The notes under the pieces are model-generated. The model did no database searches. It saw only the letters and a list, made by a program, of their open reading frames with translations, and had not been told where the DNA came from. A stretch of 64,000 nt of DNA from an uncultured Phycisphaerales bacterium (GTDB lineage Bacteria; Planctomycetota; Phycisphaerae; Sedimentisphaerales; Anaerohalosphaeraceae), in contig CALMLO010000065.1 in the NCBI GenBank assembly GCA_937868095.1, positions 1-64,000 on the forward strand. Direction: 5' to 3'. This document shows, piece after piece, positions 61,451 through 64,000 of the stretch; within the stretch, counting starts at the first letter, position 1, and the number at the start of each line of letters is the position of its first letter. Both the position numbers and the translations under genes were made by a program.

Positions 61451-61871
61451 CAGCCGGCCCTCAAGAATTTGGCTGCCGCTTCCGCCGGTCGGCTGGAAAA
61501 TCCGGCCGATAAGAAAGTCATCATTCAGGCCGCGGGCATTCGTCCCGCGGCCAAAAATCATATTCCGATAAAATCCAGCAATTCTTTTCCAGAACGTTCG
61601 GATTATCGAACGTTTGGCGGAAGATTTTCTGTCTTCACATTTTCTTAAAAATTTTTCCTGCCCAGTTTGCCGCCCCGCTTTTTATTTCTTAGGTTTTCTA
61701 TGGAAACGAAAAGTTCTTTGACAAGCTCATAGGCCAAATCCGGACACGCTGAATCAGGTGTTTTTGCAGAGAACCCCCAGGCCGGCCCTGCCGGTCTGAG
61801 ACCGAAGCCAAAAAACAAAACCGAAAAACGATACCGAAACAACAGGTACAGAAAAGAAAGGAAGAACAGTT
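61451..61871 (+). other. Intergenic region before the pseudopilin operon, with two perfect hairpins
   Basis: About 420 bases without a credible gene. GGCCGCGGG (61528-61536) pairs with CCCGCGGCC (61544-61552) but no T-tract follows. AACGTTCG (61593-61600) pairs with CGAACGTT (61607-61614). Either may mark the end of the preceding operon. TTGACA at 61718-61723 has no matching -10 at normal spacing, and no sigma-54 (-24/-12) promoter is evident upstream of the pilin gene. AAAGGAAGAAC precedes the pilin ATG. Confidence 0.55.
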
Positions 61872-62330
61872 ATGAGAGCAAAAAAAGGGTTTACATTGGT
61901 TGAAATTCTGATCGTGGTCGTGATTCTGGGTATCCTGGCGGCGATTGTGATACCTCAGTTCAGCCAGGCCAGCACCGAAGCCAAGCTTAACAGTCTGATG
62001 AGCAACCTGCAGTCGATGCGTTCGCAGATTGAACTCTACAAGGTTCAGCACAACGACAATCCTCCTGAACTGACCGGTATACAGGACGATGTAACTACCA
62101 TTGGAACGGGCCAGTTGACCGGCAAAACGAATATGGACGGCACAGTTGACGCCAATGGTGATTTTGGACCTTATCTGCAGCGGATTCCCAACAACCCCTT
62201 CACGGGTACTAATACGGTAGGTGCTTTGGGGAGTGGTGCAGATTGGGAATACAACGAATCTACCGGTCAAATCCGTGCAGGTGATGGCGGTTCTGAAGGT
62301 ATGGATTCCGGTACCCACGCAGACCTGTAA
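61872..62330 (+). CDS. Type II secretion-like major pseudopilin (GspG-like)
   Basis: The 152-residue protein has a class III prepilin signal, AKKG|FTLVEILIVVVILGILAAIVIPQF, with Gly-1, Phe1, Glu5 and Pro22, followed by an alpha-helix (AKLNSLMSNLQSMRSQIELYKVQHND) and a C-terminal domain with GPYLQRIPNNPF, as in GspG. It would be processed by a prepilin peptidase and assembled into a short periplasmic pseudopilus. It is the first gene of an operon with at least four more pseudopilin-type genes and is followed by its own terminator, which fits higher expression. Confidence 0.9.
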   Translation: MRAKKGFTLVEILIVVVILGILAAIVIPQFSQASTEAKLNSLMSNLQSMRSQIELYKVQHNDNPPELTGIQDDVTTIGTGQLTGKTNMDGTVDANGDFGPYLQRIPNNPFTGTNTVGALGSGADWEYNESTGQIRAGDGGSEGMDSGTHADL

Positions 62331-62380
62331 TTCCGAAGGTTCTGCGGACCGAAGTGTGGTCTGAATAAAGAAAGCAATCA

Positions 62381-62428
62381 AGCCGATCGGCCTTGCGAAG
62401 AAACTCGGGGGTCGGTCGGCTTTTTTTT
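62381..62428 (+). terminator. Intrinsic terminator after the major pseudopilin gene
   Basis: AGCCGATCGGCC (62381-62392) pairs with GGTCGGTCGGCT (62410-62421), ten pairs plus two G-T type mismatches, followed by eight T. It lies 50 bases after the stop and would reduce transcription into the minor pseudopilin genes. Confidence 0.8.
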
Positions 62429-62472
62429 GTGAATCGGGTTTGGCTTTTGCAGCTGCAGGAAGGAAGAATGCA

Positions 62473-62964
62473 ATGAACCAAATGAAAAGTCGGCAGTTCA
62501 GACAAAGAAAAACCAGAGTCGTGCCTCCTGCGTGGGTGCGTTTTCTGGAGCGGAGCATGCTGCTGGCGGTGCTGTCTGCGGCAGCGGCGGGGATGGTGCC
62601 CCGGGTCGTGCGTTCCGGTGCGGAAAATCGGGTTTCTATCCTGGTTGACCGCCTTCAGCAGGTCCGTTCGAGCATTGCCGTCTATCGGGCTGAACACAAT
62701 GGCCGGCTGCCTGCGGCTGACCTGAAGCAGGCGGACGGCCGGGCCTTTGCGGCAGCCCTCACAAACGCTGACGAGCAGGGGCGAGGGCCTTATCTGACCC
62801 GCATACCTGCCAATCCCTTTGCAGAAGGCGGCAGGGCGGACGAGGTTACGGTGGTGTATGACCCTGCGGCGCTGCCTGAGGGGCAAGAGACAACCGGCTG
62901 GTGGTACAACGCGGCGACCGGACACTTTGCGGCCTGCGACAGCCGATACCATGCGGCGTTTTGA
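62473..62964 (+). CDS. Pseudopilin-like protein without a recognisable processing site
   Basis: The 163-residue protein aligns with the preceding pseudopilin along its whole length: a hydrophobic helix (RFLERSMLLAVLSAAAAGMVPRV), an amphipathic helix (DRLQQVRSSIAVYRAEHNG) and GPYLTRIPANPF. Glu26 and Pro43 are 17 residues apart, the spacing of Glu5 and Pro22 in pilins. However, the residues at the expected cleavage point are Trp-Val, not Gly-Phe, and the leader is 21 residues and basic. It may be membrane-inserted but unprocessed, or a decaying duplicate. AGGAAG precedes the ATG at 62473. Confidence 0.75.
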   Translation: MNQMKSRQFRQRKTRVVPPAWVRFLERSMLLAVLSAAAAGMVPRVVRSGAENRVSILVDRLQQVRSSIAVYRAEHNGRLPAADLKQADGRAFAAALTNADEQGRGPYLTRIPANPFAEGGRADEVTVVYDPAALPEGQETTGWWYNAATGHFAACDSRYHAAF

Positions 62965-62977
62965 AATCGATTGAGCG

Positions 62978-63406
62978 ATGAAGCGAAGACAAAAGACAGA
63001 TGGTTTTACACTGCTGGAGATGCTGATGGCGATGGTGATTCTCGGCCTGGCGGCATCGGGTGTGCTTTTGCCTTTTGTCACTGCCGCTCAGGTGCAGAAG
63101 GAGGCGACGTGCCAGGTGCTGGCGGCTGTTCTGGCCTCCAATTTGATGGAGCAGATTTACAGCACCCCTTTCGAGCAGATTGATTCTGATTGGGATGGTT
63201 ATACAGAGCCCGAAGGACAGGTCAAAAAGGCCGCCGTCAGCACTGATAATGAAATGTATTCTGATCCTGTTTACAGGGGATTTGCCCGTTCTGTTTCGTG
63301 TCAAGCCCAGCAGATGGGGGACGTCGAGGGACGGCTGGTTACGGTGAACATTGCCTATCAGGGCAGGAACATAATGCAGATTCAATTTCTGATTGGTCCT
63401 AAATGA
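62978..63406 (+). CDS. Minor pseudopilin, GspI/PilV-like
   Basis: The 142-residue protein has a prepilin signal RRQKTDG|FTLLEMLMAMVILGLAASGVLLPFV with Gly-1, Glu5 and a hydrophobic helix, then CQVLAAVLASNLMEQIYS, typical of GspI-type proteins. It would join the pseudopilus tip. It begins 13 bases after the previous gene and its stop is separated by one base from the next ATG, so it is in the operon. Confidence 0.85.
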   Translation: MKRRQKTDGFTLLEMLMAMVILGLAASGVLLPFVTAAQVQKEATCQVLAAVLASNLMEQIYSTPFEQIDSDWDGYTEPEGQVKKAAVSTDNEMYSDPVYRGFARSVSCQAQQMGDVEGRLVTVNIAYQGRNIMQIQFLIGPK

Positions 63407-63407
63407 T

Positions 63408-63869
63408 ATGGCTCAACGGAACAGGTCCAAAAATCGCGGGTTTATGTTGATTGAACTGGTGATGGGGATGCTCATTGCCGGTGTTGTCCTGCTGGCGGCC
63501 GCCACGTTTTCATTTGCGATGCGCCAGGGGCAGGAAACCACGAACCTGATGCTCGACAATCAGGCGATGGTACGCGGCGCCGCTGTGCAGCTCATTGAAC
63601 AGGTGCGGCAGGCGAAGCATCTTGAACAAACGGACCCAACCACGGTTTATCTTGACGAAATGAAAACCTCTTTTCTGACAATAGAAGCAATAGAAGACAG
63701 CAGCACCCTGAAACTGAATCAGCATCCTTTGCTTCAGAATTGCAGGGATTTGACGATGGAACTCGATGAGCCAAAGCGGTTTTTGGTTGTCCGGTTTCAA
63801 CTGAGAGAAGAGACGGGCTGGCGGGATTACGCAATCTGTGCGGCCGGACGCTGCGGGCAGGGAGGGTAA
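63408..63869 (+). CDS. Minor pseudopilin, GspJ/PilW-like
   Basis: The 153-residue protein has a prepilin signal SKNRG|FMLIELVMGMLIAGVVLLAAATFSFAM with Gly-1, Glu5 and a hydrophobic helix, followed by AVQLIEQVRQAKHLEQ. The order after the GspI-like gene matches GspJ. An ATG at 63393 lies inside the previous gene; the one at 63408 follows that gene's stop by one base. Confidence 0.83.
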   Translation: MAQRNRSKNRGFMLIELVMGMLIAGVVLLAAATFSFAMRQGQETTNLMLDNQAMVRGAAVQLIEQVRQAKHLEQTDPTTVYLDEMKTSFLTIEAIEDSSTLKLNQHPLLQNCRDLTMELDEPKRFLVVRFQLREETGWRDYAICAAGRCGQGG

Positions 63870-63870
63870 G

Positions 63871-64000
63871 ATGGCTGCTGCTGCATCTTTTCATCGAAAC
63901 AGAGGGGCGGCGCTGATTACAGTGCTGTTTCTGGTGATGGCGATTACGATTATTGCGCTGGGGCTGTTTGCCCGAACGGATATGTCGCTGGCGGCTTCGC
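63871..64000 (+). CDS. GspK/PilX-like minor pseudopilin, 5' part (runs off the window)
   Basis: Only 43 codons are present: a basic start (FHRNRG) followed by AALITVLFLVMAITIIALGLFARTD, a prepilin-type hydrophobic helix with Gly-1 and without Glu5, as in GspK. The ATG lies one base after the previous stop, with GGAGGG upstream. The gene continues past base 64000. Confidence 0.75.
   Translation, partial: MAAAASFHRNRGAALITVLFLVMAITIIALGLFARTDMSLAAS

Noticed and set aside
61528-61552. Intrinsic terminator after the oxidoreductase block
   Set aside because: The stem is perfect, but there is no T-tract on either strand, so I list it only as a hairpin.

Overview
The window looks like chromosomal DNA of a free-living, Gram-negative-type bacterium, most likely a planctomycete of the class Phycisphaerae (Sedimentisphaerales-like). 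This is an inference from several features. There is a secreted protein ending in planctomycete-style dockerin-like repeats. A Tat-exported Gfo/Idh/MocA oxidoreductase sits beside a PmoA-family lipoprotein. The division/cell-wall cluster keeps mraZ, rsmH, ftsL, ftsI, murC, murB, ddl and ftsQ but shows no ftsZ or ftsA here. GroES is flanked by two GroEL paralogues, PheT is short, and a type II secretion-like pseudopilin operon is present. I see no rRNA, tRNA, insertion sequence, prophage or CRISPR array. Coding density is high and most genes are ordinary housekeeping genes.

Layout. 1-722 is a pyrimidine-rich leader with degenerate tandem repeats ahead of pyruvate kinase. 2165-3730 encodes a secreted protein with two DTG aspartic-protease motifs and a dockerin-like tail. 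4020-8845 is a minus-strand cassette, TetR regulator > lysine 2,3-aminomutase-like radical SAM enzyme > two ATP-grasp ligases > GNAT acetyltransferase, headed by a double palindromic operator lying on its own promoter. I regard this as the most likely undescribed biosynthetic system here. 9127-17996 is a split dcw cluster: murC-murB-ddl-ftsQ on plus converges on mraZ-(67 aa)-rsmH-LysM-ftsL-ftsI on minus. 18369-24109 is a TolC / adaptor / MacB-type tripartite exporter, followed by an SGNH hydrolase.

24778-38228 carries pheT, a sigma-54 activator without a receiver domain, rplM-rpsI, argC-ribD, ribF, ridA, a DUF4954-like beta-helix protein, a PP2C/SpoIIE phosphatase, a YggS-type PLP protein and the A subunit of DNA topoisomerase VI, which is unusual in bacteria. 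Between that gene and a highly divergent chorismate-synthase-like gene lies a strong promoter followed by two hairpins and a T-tract, a candidate small RNA. 40294-43710 is a very large secretin with TPR-like, Pro/Ala/Glu and Gly/Met-rich parts. 43932-50824 contains tsaB and a chaperone block, groEL-groES-groEL-dnaJ-grpE-fmdB. 50872-56540 holds a secreted EEP-family hydrolase, a PAS histidine kinase with a small coupled membrane protein, and DNA polymerase I.

56560-61450 is a four-gene accessory block (UroD-like, PmoA-like lipoprotein, Tat Gfo/Idh, lipoprotein oxidoreductase) that probably acts on carbohydrate or a related small organic substrate. 61872-64000 is the start of a pseudopilin operon (GspG-like, a pseudopilin without a recognisable processing site, and GspI-, GspJ- and GspK-like genes) that runs off the window. 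Start codons were chosen by Shine-Dalgarno spacing and gene overlap. All family assignments come from reading motifs, not from database searches.
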